DNA of 32,859 bases from contig JAFYIZ010000024.1 of assembly GCA_017538365.1 (NCBI GenBank), positions 1 to 32,859 on the forward strand. The letters run 5' to 3'. The notes under the pieces are model-generated. The model was given only the letters and a program-made list of their open reading frames with translations. It was not told the origin of the DNA and did no database searches. The position numbers and the translations under genes were made by a program. Origin of the DNA: a bacterium (GTDB lineage: Bacteria; UBP6; UBA1177). Shown here one piece after another: positions 25,659-32,859 of this stretch; the first letter of the stretch is position 1, and each line of letters begins with the position of its first letter.

Positions 25659-26088
25659 AAATTGAGTCGATTTTTTCAATTCTGCGTTCGTGACGACCGC
25701 CTTCAAACGGGGTCGAAAGGAAGATCTTGAGCCACTCTTTTGCGTCTTCGAAAGCTGTGAATCTGCCGCCGAAAACGATGATGTTTGCGTTGTTGTGCTG
25801 CCGTGAAAGGCGGGCGTAGTCGGGATTTGTGACGAGTGCCGCGCGGATCCCTTTGAAGCGGTTTGCCGCGATCGAAATCCCTATTCCCGAGCCGCATACG
25901 AGAAGTCCGAGTTCGGCACGTTTTTCAAGAATGTCGTGCGCTACAGCCTGTGCGAAATCGGGGTAGTCGACTGAATCGGGCGAATTTGTCCCGTTGTCGA
26001 TGACTTCGTAACCCTCTTCACGCAGAAACGCCGCAAGTTTGTCTTTAAGTTCGAATCCGCCGTGATCGGCTCCAACTGAAATTATCAT
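25657..26088 (-). CDS. rpiB: Ribose-5-phosphate isomerase B
   Basis: 143 residues. RpiB interconverts ribose-5-phosphate and ribulose-5-phosphate in the pentose phosphate pathway. Asp8-His9 (GADHGG), Cys65 in CGSGIGISI, the catalytic cysteine, and His98 in RQHNNANI match the family. GGGAG lies before the ATG at 26088, 13 bases after the stop of the neighbouring small membrane protein, so they are likely co-transcribed. The 3' end touches repeat copy 2. Confidence 0.96.
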   Translation of the reverse strand: MIISVGADHGGFELKDKLAAFLREEGYEVIDNGTNSPDSVDYPDFAQAVAHDILEKRAELGLLVCGSGIGISIAANRFKGIRAALVTNPDYARLSRQHNNANIIVFGGRFTAFEDAKEWLKIFLSTPFEGGRHERRIEKIDSI

Positions 26089-26101
26089 TGCAAGCTCCCG
26101 A

Positions 26102-26479
26102 TTATTTTTTATTTAATTCTTTCTCGATGATTTTTTCGATTTCTTTTTCATCTTCTTCGGTGATTCCGGTCGCGGAAGAAGTTTTTTCCTTTATCGAATC
26201 TTTTGCGTCTTCGGCAGCTTTTTTGGTCTCGTCAATCGCTTTTTTTGCAGTTTTTTCAGCATCTTCGGAGACTTCTTTTACTATTTTCTGCACTTTTTCA
26301 CTCTCTTTTTTGATTGCTTTTTCGCTTTTTTCAATAGCGCTGCTGCTTGACGGAATTATATTTTTCCACAAAGGTTTGCCGTTCCAGCAGAAATTTGCCA
26401 GAAGAAAAATAAAAACCGCGATTTTGACTATTTTGAAAATCAAACTTCCGATTCCGCTGCCGCTCTTTTTTTTGCCCAT
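26102..26479 (-). CDS. Small membrane-anchored protein with charged helical repeats
   Basis: 125 residues, family not recognised. Residues about 10-28 (SLIFKIVKIAVFIFLLANF) are one transmembrane segment after a short basic N-terminus. From about residue 48 the chain is Lys/Glu/Ala-rich and likely one long helix (SEKAIKKESEKVQKIVKE, EKTAKKAIDETKKAAEDAK), similar in look to YtxH or LEA-type proteins but without a clear match. AGGAGG precedes the ATG. No function is proposed. Confidence 0.75.
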   Translation of the reverse strand: MGKKKSGSGIGSLIFKIVKIAVFIFLLANFCWNGKPLWKNIIPSSSSAIEKSEKAIKKESEKVQKIVKEVSEDAEKTAKKAIDETKKAAEDAKDSIKEKTSSATGITEEDEKEIEKIIEKELNKK

Positions 26480-26523
26480 TTTTCACCTCCTGAAAATCAA
26501 AGCGTGGTAATATAGCACAAAAT

Positions 26524-27855
26524 TTACTCTCTTGAATAAAATTTTGCATTTTTGAATCTGATTTTTTTTCTGAAAGCTCTTTCCTGCTTTCCGGTGATTT
26601 TGTCGGGAAAGTGCACCGATAGAACTTTTGTTATGCCGCATTCGGCCGAAAAGCGCTCGATATTCGTGAAAAAATAGGTGTTGAAGCTGGGATTTTTAGT
26701 GTATTTATCAAAAAAAATCCTGCCGGAACTGACACTTTCCTTTACGCAGAAAGCCTTTCCGTTAAACTGCTCAGACCTTTTTATTTCGTCAGTCGAAAAA
26801 ATTCCGAAAAAGAACGGGATTGCGGCCAAGACATTTATGGCTAAAGATATGTGTTTTATTTTATTGCGAAAATAAAGAGCGGAGAAAAAGGATGCTGCAA
26901 AAATTATTTTGACAAAAAGTGGAACCTGAACGATCGGAACCGCTGTTTTTTCGGCAAGACAGGCAAAAAATGAGATTAAAAATGATGCTGGCGCAATGAC
27001 AAAATCGGCAGTTTCCAACATAAAGCGAGCCGCTGTTTCGGAAAACGGAATAAAAAACTGCGCCAAAGTTACGAAAGGTACTGCAAGCGAGACGACAGGG
27101 ATCACGAAAAAATTCACGAAAGGCGCAAAAACTGAAAACGTACCTGAAAGTGTGGCACTTACGACAAGAAGAATATAATTTATAGTTGTTGAAACACAAA
27201 CGAGCGAAATGACTAAAGATTTTGGCAAAAGACGCCAGAGCTTGAGAACGGTGGCAACGCATAAGGCGCTCATCAGGAAGCTCATTGAAATTGAACTTCC
27301 GGGAATGAGGAGCGTCACTGCTGCAAGAGAAGAGAAAAAAATGAAAACAGGGTGTGGAAACGAGCCGGAAATCATGAAAAAATCGAAAAAAAGGATGAAT
27401 GCAAGCGAGCGCAAAGTCGGGATCGAAGCTCCGGTTATGAGAAAATAGTAGGCAGAAGCTGCGATTTTAAGAAAAAACATAATGATATTCTTGACATAAG
27501 GCCTAAGCGGCACGAAAAAGAGAATCGATTTGAAGAAAATTCCGAAAAGAAACACCATGATTCCTGTGTGAAAAGCCGAAATCGCGACAAGGTGCATCGT
27601 TCCTGTGACTGCAAGATCGTGCCTGAATTTTTGGGAAAAATCACGTTTCCCGATAGCAAGAGCTGAAATAAATTCGTGATTTTTGATAGTTGCAGTCTGC
27701 TTTTCAAGGCGTTCCTGTAAATTGTCTATAAATTTTACGCTGTATGATTTCGGAAAATCATTTTTGTAAAAATAAAAATCTCTAACAAATGAGAATAAAA
27801 AAACTGTAATTATTAAAAGTATGAGAAAATATTTTGGTTTAACCTCAATATTCAT
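26524..27855 (-). CDS. comEC: ComEC/Rec2-like membrane protein (short form)
   Basis: 443 residues with many hydrophobic segments. The ComEC competence domain is visible: ALAIGKRDFSQKFRHDLAVTGTMHLVAISAFHTG at 65-98 (split here) with His88 and His96, then FLITGASIPTLRSLAF. ComEC is the inner-membrane channel for single-stranded DNA in natural transformation. Full proteins are 700-800 residues with an N-terminal OB domain and a C-terminal metallo-beta-lactamase domain; both appear absent here and the C-terminus is a short soluble stretch. It may be a core-only version or a channel for another task. Confidence 0.7.
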   Translation of the reverse strand: MNIEVKPKYFLILLIITVFLFSFVRDFYFYKNDFPKSYSVKFIDNLQERLEKQTATIKNHEFISALAIGKRDFSQKFRHDLAVTGTMHLVAISAFHTGIMVFLFGIFFKSILFFVPLRPYVKNIIMFFLKIAASAYYFLITGASIPTLRSLAFILFFDFFMISGSFPHPVFIFFSSLAAVTLLIPGSSISMSFLMSALCVATVLKLWRLLPKSLVISLVCVSTTINYILLVVSATLSGTFSVFAPFVNFFVIPVVSLAVPFVTLAQFFIPFSETAARFMLETADFVIAPASFLISFFACLAEKTAVPIVQVPLFVKIIFAASFFSALYFRNKIKHISLAINVLAAIPFFFGIFSTDEIKRSEQFNGKAFCVKESVSSGRIFFDKYTKNPSFNTYFFTNIERFSAECGITKVLSVHFPDKITGKQERAFRKKIRFKNAKFYSRE

Positions 27856-28017
27856 TATTAAATTTTATCAAACAAAAAATCCTGAAATGCAAAATAACGG
27901 TAAAAAAATAAATTTCAACAAAAAAACTGCAAGCGGCAAAAAAATTCTTAAAGGTATTGAGAAAAAAAAGAAAGTGACTACACTATACCGGTTTTTGATT
28001 TTTTTATGAGGTGAAAT
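27856..28017. other. Divergent AT-rich intergenic region
   Basis: 162 bases between the ComEC-like gene (minus) and an exported-protein gene (plus). TTGAGA at 27957-27962 and TACACT at 27979-27984 are 16 bases apart and could be a plus-strand promoter. The A-rich run 27895-27970 has no hairpin that I can see. A GAGGTG ribosome-binding site ends the region. Confidence 0.4.
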
Positions 28018-28746
28018 ATGAGAAAATTTTTGTTTGTGCTTACGGTTTTCGTTTGTTCGTCGCTTTTTGCGGCCGATATTTGGGAAACACGCGAAGAAAT
28101 CGATGTAAACGGTGTGATTACTGAAAAGAACACGGTTATTTCCGGCAACGTGATGAAAGTCGTCAACACTTCGCCAAACGGCGATATCGAGACTTTTATT
28201 GACCTTGATGCCGATAAAATCACGATCGTTAATCACAAGTACAAATCTTTTCAGGCGATAAAACTCAGCAAGTATATCGAATTCGCACAGCAGCTTTTTA
28301 ACGAACTTAAGGAAAAATCGGGGAAAATCGATCCCGACAAGGTTATTCCGAAAGTCGCATTCGAAAAGCAGGGAAATGAAACTGTTGAAAAATGGAATTG
28401 TGAAGTCTGGTCTGTTGTTGTTGACGGCAAGCCTTACTCCAAAGTTTGGGTGACTCCAGAACTGAAAAATCAGCAAGTGATTGAATTTAAAAAGAAATTT
28501 GTTGCTACACTTCCTGAAAATCTTACCAAATACCGCACGGTTGATGCTCAAATCGATGATAAATTCGTCGAAATCGGCACGGTTGTTAAATCAATCAAAC
28601 TTTCGCAGAATCCGAAAATGCCCGAGGTGAAAACCACGGTAAAAAAGATGGTAAAATCGAATCTTAAAAAGATAGACCTTGTAATTCCGGCTGGTTATGC
28701 TGACAAATCGGTTGCGGAAACGGTAAATCCTCAGACTAAACAGTAA
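28018..28746 (+). CDS. Exported protein, DUF4412-like
   Basis: 242 residues with a clean signal peptide (MRKFLFVLTVFVCSSLFA then ADIW), so periplasmic. The mature part begins with beta strands (WETREEIDVNGVITEKNTV, ISGNVMKVVNTSPNG, ETFIDLDADKITIVNHKYKSF) followed by a VWVTPEL strand, resembling DUF4412 proteins of unknown function. The C-terminus is Lys-rich. It stands first in an operon with the Thr/Asp lipoprotein 20 bases further on. Confidence 0.6.
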   Translation: MRKFLFVLTVFVCSSLFAADIWETREEIDVNGVITEKNTVISGNVMKVVNTSPNGDIETFIDLDADKITIVNHKYKSFQAIKLSKYIEFAQQLFNELKEKSGKIDPDKVIPKVAFEKQGNETVEKWNCEVWSVVVDGKPYSKVWVTPELKNQQVIEFKKKFVATLPENLTKYRTVDAQIDDKFVEIGTVVKSIKLSQNPKMPEVKTTVKKMVKSNLKKIDLVIPAGYADKSVAETVNPQTKQ

Positions 28747-28766
28747 TTTTGAAGGAGAAAATTGTT

Positions 28767-29612
28767 ATGAAAAAACTTTTTTTACTGGCTCTTTGTGTGA
28801 TTTTTTCAATGTTTTTCTTGGTTTCTTGCGCTGGCGAAGACGATGAAGTCGATACTGAGACCGGCGATACGCAGTCCACAGATACAGACTCCAACAACTC
28901 CGATACGACAGATACTGCTACCGACACGACCGATTCAACTGATACAACGGATCCGACAAATCCGACTGATCCTACGAATCCAACAGATCCGACCAACCCG
29001 ACTGATCCAACTGAAGCAACAGATCCGACCGATACAGGCGCCGACACGACTGATAGCGGAGCTGACACAACGGATTCCGGTGCAGACACAACTGATACCG
29101 GAACAGATACGACCGATACAGGTTCAGACACAACTGATACCGGTGCAGACACAACGGATACTGGCTCAGATACAACGGATTCCGGCGCAGATACCGGTGA
29201 TGACAGCAATCTGAATACAGGCGACACAAGCGGCAATCAGGCTAAATCGGGCAACATAGGTGCAGCATGCACTAGAGACAACCAGTGCACGCAGAAGTAC
29301 AACAACGGTGACCAGGAGGCTAACTGTCTTTTTGAATCCGACGGATTCCCTGGTGGATACTGCACATTCTTTGGTGACGGAACCGATTCGGCAGCTTGTG
29401 ACAGCACAGGCGAGCTTTTCTATAACTTCGGCGGCAGTTGGGGAGGAAACGGTTTGTGCCTGCACAGATGCACCAAACCGTCAGATTGCAGACCGGGTTA
29501 CAGATGCTCAAACAAAGTCAAAGCCTGTCTTCCGAACTGTAATATTGACGGATATGAATGTTTCCACGGTGTATGTGACCATACAGAAGGCGTTTGTGTT
29601 AAAGGGAATTAA
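28767..29612 (+). CDS. Lipoprotein with Thr/Asp tandem repeats and Cys-rich C-terminal domain
   Basis: 281 residues. MKKLFLLALCVIFSMFFLVSC is a lipoprotein signal with Cys21 as the lipid site. Residues 22 to about 150 are low-complexity Asp/Thr/Pro/Ser/Gly: first DPTNPT hexads, then seven 7-residue GADTTDS-type units. From about residue 160 there is a Cys-rich domain (IGAACTRDNQC, then GYCTFFGDG, HRCTKPSDCRPGYRC, CHGVCDH-like ends) with many possible disulphides. A surface stalk carrying a small folded head is the likely shape. ATG 28767 is used because AAGGAG lies at 28752-28757. Function unknown. Confidence 0.75.
   Translation: MKKLFLLALCVIFSMFFLVSCAGEDDEVDTETGDTQSTDTDSNNSDTTDTATDTTDSTDTTDPTNPTDPTNPTDPTNPTDPTEATDPTDTGADTTDSGADTTDSGADTTDTGTDTTDTGSDTTDTGADTTDTGSDTTDSGADTGDDSNLNTGDTSGNQAKSGNIGAACTRDNQCTQKYNNGDQEANCLFESDGFPGGYCTFFGDGTDSAACDSTGELFYNFGGSWGGNGLCLHRCTKPSDCRPGYRCSNKVKACLPNCNIDGYECFHGVCDHTEGVCVKGN
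28950..29183 (+). repeat. Coding tandem repeats (18-base and 21-base units)
   Basis: Inside the lipoprotein gene, 28950-29039 holds about five 18-base units encoding DPTNPT variants and 29037-29183 holds seven 21-base units encoding G-(A/T/S)-D-T-T-D-(S/T). Unit sequences differ at synonymous positions, but the array is regular enough for slippage or recombination to alter its length in frame. Confidence 0.85.
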
Positions 29613-29623
29613 CGGAGGAAATC

Positions 29624-30910
29624 ATGGAAAACCTCACTCTTAAAACTTTGAACGAAGCTGATCTTCAGGGAAAAATCGTTCTCGTCCGTGTTGACCACAA
29701 TGTCGTAAAAAAAGGAAAAATCGAAGATCCTTACAGAATCGATTCAACTTTCGCAACGATTTGCAGAATCTATGCAAAAGGCGGCAGACCGATACTGATG
29801 ACCCACGTCGGACGTCCGAAAGACAAAAAAACGGGCGAAATCACGATGGAAGAGAAGACTTCTGTTCTTCCGGTTGTCAAATATCTCGAGAAAAAACTTT
29901 CGCTTAAGATCAAAGTTCCCGAGTTCAAGGCTGAAGACGCTTTCGGTTACAAAAGCCTCTGCAAAGAAGTGATGAATCCGCTTCTTGACGAGCTTAAGTC
30001 AGGCAAAATCGACATGATTTACCTTCCGAACACGCGCTGGTTCGCTGGAGAAGAGGCGAAAGACGAAAAAGCGGATAAACTTGCCGACGAAATGGCTGCT
30101 ATCGCCGATGTTTTCGTAAACGATGCTTTCGGTTCGTGGCAGAGCCACACTTCGACTGTCAGAGTTGCGAAACGCCTTCCCGCATTTGCCGGAATTCTCA
30201 TGGAAAAAGAAATCGAGAACCTTAAACGCATCTACGAGCCGGCTCGTCCGTTCCTCGCAGCTGTCGCAGGTTCGAAATTCGATACCAAAATCGAGCCTCT
30301 TTCGGCACTTTTGGAAAAGGCTGACCATCTTGTTCTCGGCGGCGTAATATACAACGCATACCTCTGCGCTAAATACGGCGTAAAAATTGCGGGAGTTGAA
30401 GAAGAAGACGTTGCAGCTGCGAAAAAATTCGTTGATTTCTCGGCAAAATTCCCCGGAAAGATCGTCGAGCTTCCCTACATCGTTGAATCAGACACGATGG
30501 ACGGCAAATTCGAAGGTCAGTACAGAACAGTCGCACTCAAAGATCTGAAACCCGGCATGGAACTCAAGTTCGTTCTCGATGCGGCTCCCGAAACATTTGC
30601 TGATCCGGCAGTCGCAGAGATCTTTGCAAACGCGAAAACCTTCTTCGTAAACGCTGTCATGGGCTTCACGCCGAATTTCGGAAGCGGAACTGCTGCGATG
30701 TACACGCTTATCGACAAAAATAAAGATGCCAACAAACTTTACGGCGGCGGCGATACCCTGCAGGATTTCAAAAAACTCCTTCCGGGAATCTACATGGCGG
30801 CGCTCGATAATGCGAAATACTACATGTTCACAGGCGGCGGCGCGGTTCTCAAAGCTATCGAAGAGAAAACTCCTGCCGGAATGGAACCTGTAAAAATGCT
30901 CCTTAAATAG
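29624..30910 (+). CDS. pgk: Phosphoglycerate kinase (divergent)
   Basis: 428 residues. PGK converts 1,3-bisphosphoglycerate and ADP to 3-phosphoglycerate and ATP in glycolysis. Recognised motifs: RVDHNVV (22-28, family RVDFNVP), HVGRPKD (61-67), VNDAFGSWQSHTST (165-178), GGVIYNAYL, YGGGDT (373-378) and TGGGAVLKAI (403-412). Unlike typical PGKs, the ATP-site motif normally NGPMGVFE reads NAVMGFTP at 343-350, so the usual glutamate is missing. GGAGG precedes ATG 29624. Other glycolysis genes are not nearby. Confidence 0.88.
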   Translation: MENLTLKTLNEADLQGKIVLVRVDHNVVKKGKIEDPYRIDSTFATICRIYAKGGRPILMTHVGRPKDKKTGEITMEEKTSVLPVVKYLEKKLSLKIKVPEFKAEDAFGYKSLCKEVMNPLLDELKSGKIDMIYLPNTRWFAGEEAKDEKADKLADEMAAIADVFVNDAFGSWQSHTSTVRVAKRLPAFAGILMEKEIENLKRIYEPARPFLAAVAGSKFDTKIEPLSALLEKADHLVLGGVIYNAYLCAKYGVKIAGVEEEDVAAAKKFVDFSAKFPGKIVELPYIVESDTMDGKFEGQYRTVALKDLKPGMELKFVLDAAPETFADPAVAEIFANAKTFFVNAVMGFTPNFGSGTAAMYTLIDKNKDANKLYGGGDTLQDFKKLLPGIYMAALDNAKYYMFTGGGAVLKAIEEKTPAGMEPVKMLLK

Positions 30911-30928
30911 CACTGAATTCGGAAAGTC

Positions 30929-31924
30929 GTGAAAAAACGCATTCACAACATCTTCTTTTTACTGTTTGCATTTTCAATTTTTCTTAATGTTGTTCTATAC
31001 TTCGATTCTGATGAGCCTCAGGTCGAAGAATATGACGAAAAGCCTTTCATGCTTTATCCGACTGACCATTCTTCGCTCGATTTTCCGCTTACTTACGATG
31101 TCGATCTGCCGCAGTTCCGGACTTTTTCGCCAAAAGGTGACAATATACTCTATGCCGATTTTGTGATGAGAGGAACGATCGCCGATTCCTTCGCAAAAAG
31201 ATATAACACTAAACTGCCACAGAATATAGTTAAAAATATTCAGGAAATCGTCTATTTTCTGAACGGTTACAAGATCCGTTTCCGCGAAGGTGACGCGCTG
31301 ACTTTTTTCTACGACGAAAAAACGGGCGAAATCATGTATCTCAAATACAAAAATTCCTCTGCGCGAACGGTTTCTGAAGTCTATCTTTTCGATGCCGGAA
31401 ACGGAGCATTTTATTACACAGCCGACGGTTATGCGCTTCAGCCGTGCATCACGAACGGGCCGTTCAGAAGCTGCCCCAGAGTACGTTTTCTCTATGAAAA
31501 CAATAACTTGGTCCCTGCTTTTGAAGTTCCTGCAAACGATGAAATACACGTTCCGTTTTTGGCAAAACTCATGGAATTCGACCAGTCGCGCGGCTTCGGC
31601 GGTACGATGGAACTCATCTACAGCAACTATGCTACACGCGCTTTTTTCCGCGGACTTGCGAGCATAAATCCATCATTGAAGAAGAATGCGCTCTACAAGG
31701 AAAAAGCGGTCATCGGCAAGAGCGGCTACATCTTCAGCGACAAAAAAGGGGGAGTGATCTACTATCTCAGGAAAAGCGACAATTCGATCGTTTCGCCTTT
31801 CACGTTCCACCACACCGAAGGGCATCAGCTTTCTGAAAAAAGCATGCTCAATTTCCAGATTTTGAGGAATTTTTATTCAAAAGCGTCCGAATACGCCAGA
31901 AATTTCGAGAAGAGTTATTTCTAA
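30929..31924 (+). CDS. Degenerate M23/LytM peptidase-like protein (GTG start)
   Basis: 331 residues. A hydrophobic N-terminus (about 7-25) anchors or exports it. Residues 80-128 match the OapA/Csd3-like domain before M23 peptidases (GTIADSFAKRYNTKLPQNIV then IRFREGDALTFFYDE). From 190 the M23 outline follows (VPAFEVPANDEIHVPFLAKL, then GGTMELIYSNYATRAFFRGLASI and VIGKSGYIF), but the zinc ligands H-x3-D and H-x-H are gone; the last reads KGGVIYYLRK. It is thus probably inactive, as are EnvC and NlpD. GTG 30929 has a weak GGAAAG upstream, 18 bases after pgk. Confidence 0.6.
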   Translation: MKKRIHNIFFLLFAFSIFLNVVLYFDSDEPQVEEYDEKPFMLYPTDHSSLDFPLTYDVDLPQFRTFSPKGDNILYADFVMRGTIADSFAKRYNTKLPQNIVKNIQEIVYFLNGYKIRFREGDALTFFYDEKTGEIMYLKYKNSSARTVSEVYLFDAGNGAFYYTADGYALQPCITNGPFRSCPRVRFLYENNNLVPAFEVPANDEIHVPFLAKLMEFDQSRGFGGTMELIYSNYATRAFFRGLASINPSLKKNALYKEKAVIGKSGYIFSDKKGGVIYYLRKSDNSIVSPFTFHHTEGHQLSEKSMLNFQILRNFYSKASEYARNFEKSYF

Positions 31925-32644
31925 CTAAAAAACCACGACTCCGTTTTTTTCAAGAAGCGCTTTCCGCTCACGCCAGTCCGGCATAAAAACTGTAAGCTGC
32001 TGGTAAAAATCGGGCGAATGGTCGGGATGGAGAAAATGGTTGAACTCGTGCATCACGACATATTCGATGCAGGCTACCGGTACCGTTGCAAGCGCGTAAT
32101 TGAAAGTTAGCAGGTTTCCTTTCGGCATGCAGCTTCCCCAGCGAGAGACCATCTCTCTGAATTTTATTTCGGGAAAAGAAATGCCGTATTTGCCGAATTT
32201 CGGATATGCCGCCTTGCAAAGTTCTGTCACAGTCTCGCGGCAAAGAAGCCTGAACCACTTGCGGAACACATTGCGCTTAAGTTCGGTATCAAAAGGATCC
32301 TTCACCCTCAAAGTTATGAAAACGCCGTCGCTTTTGACTTCGTTTTTCGCTCCGCGCAGCACTTTGAGCCTTAGATCGCGCCCTAAAATGCGGAAAGATT
32401 CGCCGTCAACATACTGCTTTTGCGCTGCGGAGATATTTTCGATTTCAGCATAGTGATTCAACGCCTTGAAGATAAAATCCGCCTTACTACGCAGGAAATC
32501 CTCAATATATTCAAGGGAAACCTTGCTGTTTGCCGACACCGCGACACTTCCGTCACGGTGAACGCGCAGATTCAGATTTTTCACTTTCTTGCGGGTAAGA
32601 TCATATTTGAGAATTCTGCCGGATATTTCGAGCTGTTTAATCAT
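31925..32644 (-). CDS. YgjP-like zinc metallopeptidase (M48/DUF45 family)
   Basis: 239 residues. The zinc motif HEFNH is at 199-203 with a third ligand in HPDHSPDFY (about His209), the YgjP pattern. The preceding REMVSRWGSCMPKGNLLTFNYAL block is the family signature. Substrate unknown; the soluble form suggests a cytoplasmic protease, and in some genomes these genes sit beside restriction systems. The start is ATG 32644; a TTG at 32656 is possible and neither has a clear ribosome-binding site. It converges on the degenerate LytM gene with no gap between the two stop codons. Confidence 0.8.
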   Translation of the reverse strand: MIKQLEISGRILKYDLTRKKVKNLNLRVHRDGSVAVSANSKVSLEYIEDFLRSKADFIFKALNHYAEIENISAAQKQYVDGESFRILGRDLRLKVLRGAKNEVKSDGVFITLRVKDPFDTELKRNVFRKWFRLLCRETVTELCKAAYPKFGKYGISFPEIKFREMVSRWGSCMPKGNLLTFNYALATVPVACIEYVVMHEFNHFLHPDHSPDFYQQLTVFMPDWRERKALLEKNGVVVF

Positions 32645-32656
32645 TTTGAGTACCAA

Positions 32657-32859
32657 TTAACAACAAACCGCCGCCGTGGCGGAGTATTGAATATAAAATA
32701 TAGTTTTGGCGCAGATTGTCAAGATTTATTTGACAAATATTTGTGAAAATATGAAATTTAATATCAAAAAAATTTTGACTTTTTGAGCAAAACACTTTAT
32801 TGCAAACTTGTATTTGTGTAAATTTTATATTTAAAGAAACATAAGGGACAAAATGGAAA
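32657..32859. other. AT-rich terminal intergenic region
   Basis: 203 bases with no complete gene. CCGCC and GGCGG (32671-32682, two-base loop) form a small palindrome near the start of the YgjP-like gene. A TTGACT at 32775-32780 could be a -35 for a gene beginning at ATG 32853, with no convincing -10. Only the first two codons of that possible gene are inside the window, so it is not called. Confidence 0.4.

Noticed and set aside
29037-29183. Regular 21-base repeats, considered as a CRISPR array.
   Set aside because: Units are contiguous, have no spacers and encode part of a lipoprotein in frame.
28736-29236. A minus-strand frame rich in Ser/Val repeats.
   Set aside because: It is only the reverse complement of the Thr/Asp repeat in the lipoprotein gene.
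32671-32682. CCGCC-GT-GGCGG palindrome as a terminator or operator.
   Set aside because: The stem is five bases with a two-base loop and no T-run, so it could easily be chance.
32853-32859. ATG near the right edge as the start of another gene.
   Set aside because: Only two codons and a weak AAGGG upstream are visible; too little to support a gene.

Overview
The window is a piece of a bacterial chromosome of moderate GC. It opens in the last nine codons of rplC and carries the rest of the S10, spc and alpha ribosomal-protein operons on the + strand (1-12651). Lipoprotein and signal-peptide genes, AT-rich sigma-70-like promoters and Shine-Dalgarno (GGAGG) starts point to a Gram-negative-type bacterium. 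Two exported proteins, a C25-like peptidase with Cys-rich tail repeats and a lipoprotein with Thr/Asp tandem repeats plus a Cys-rich domain, are of a style common in Myxococcota and other former Deltaproteobacteria. That is only a hint; the phylum cannot be fixed from this window.

Region 1 (1-12710): rplC(partial)-rplD-rplW-rplB-rpsS-rplV-rpsC-rplP-rpmC-rpsQ-rplN-rplX-rplE-rpsN-rpsH-rplF-rplR-rpsE-rplO-secY-infA-rpmJ-rpsM-rpsK-rpsD-rpoA-rplQ, closed by a rho-independent terminator. rpmD (L30), adk and map are absent from their common positions. Six of these genes (five ribosomal proteins and secY) have unusual starts at TTG or GTG among the small-subunit set: rpsC, rpsN, rpsM, rpsD and secY start with TTG, rpsS with GTG; on the large-subunit side only rplF (GTG) does so. 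A promoter-like sequence lies between rpsS and rplV.

Region 2 (12724-15192): rsmA, panB and an alpha/beta hydrolase (lysophospholipase-like), overlapping and probably co-transcribed. Region 3 (15193-16060): a minus-strand MntA/HepT toxin-antitoxin pair sitting between two different dispersed palindromic repeats, so probably an acquired island. Region 4 (16061-21385, minus strand): a YhcC-type radical SAM protein, a pyrimidine nucleoside phosphorylase, a C25-like secreted peptidase with its own good promoter, and a membrane/GNAT-like fusion.

Region 5 (21508-25597, plus strand): endonuclease IV (nfo) followed 9 bases later by a 531-residue protein that looks like a CARF-PD-(D/E)XK nuclease of the Card1/Can2 (DUF1887) type without any CRISPR locus in view, then an isolated citrate-lyase-alpha-like gene. 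Region 6 (25603-27855, minus strand): a palindromic repeat, rpiB, a small membrane-anchored charged-helix protein and a short ComEC-like protein. Region 7 (28018-32859): an exported DUF4412-like protein, the Thr/Asp-repeat lipoprotein, a divergent phosphoglycerate kinase, a protein that looks like an M23/LytM peptidase stripped of its catalytic residues, and a convergent YgjP-like zinc protease. The last 203 bases are AT-rich and hold no complete gene. There is no gene-free stretch longer than 300 bases, and I see no rRNA, tRNA, CRISPR array or insertion sequence.

The most interesting candidates are the orphan CARF-like nuclease coupled to nfo, the degenerate LytM protein, the PGK with an altered nucleotide-binding motif, and the two repeat families around the HepT/MntA island.
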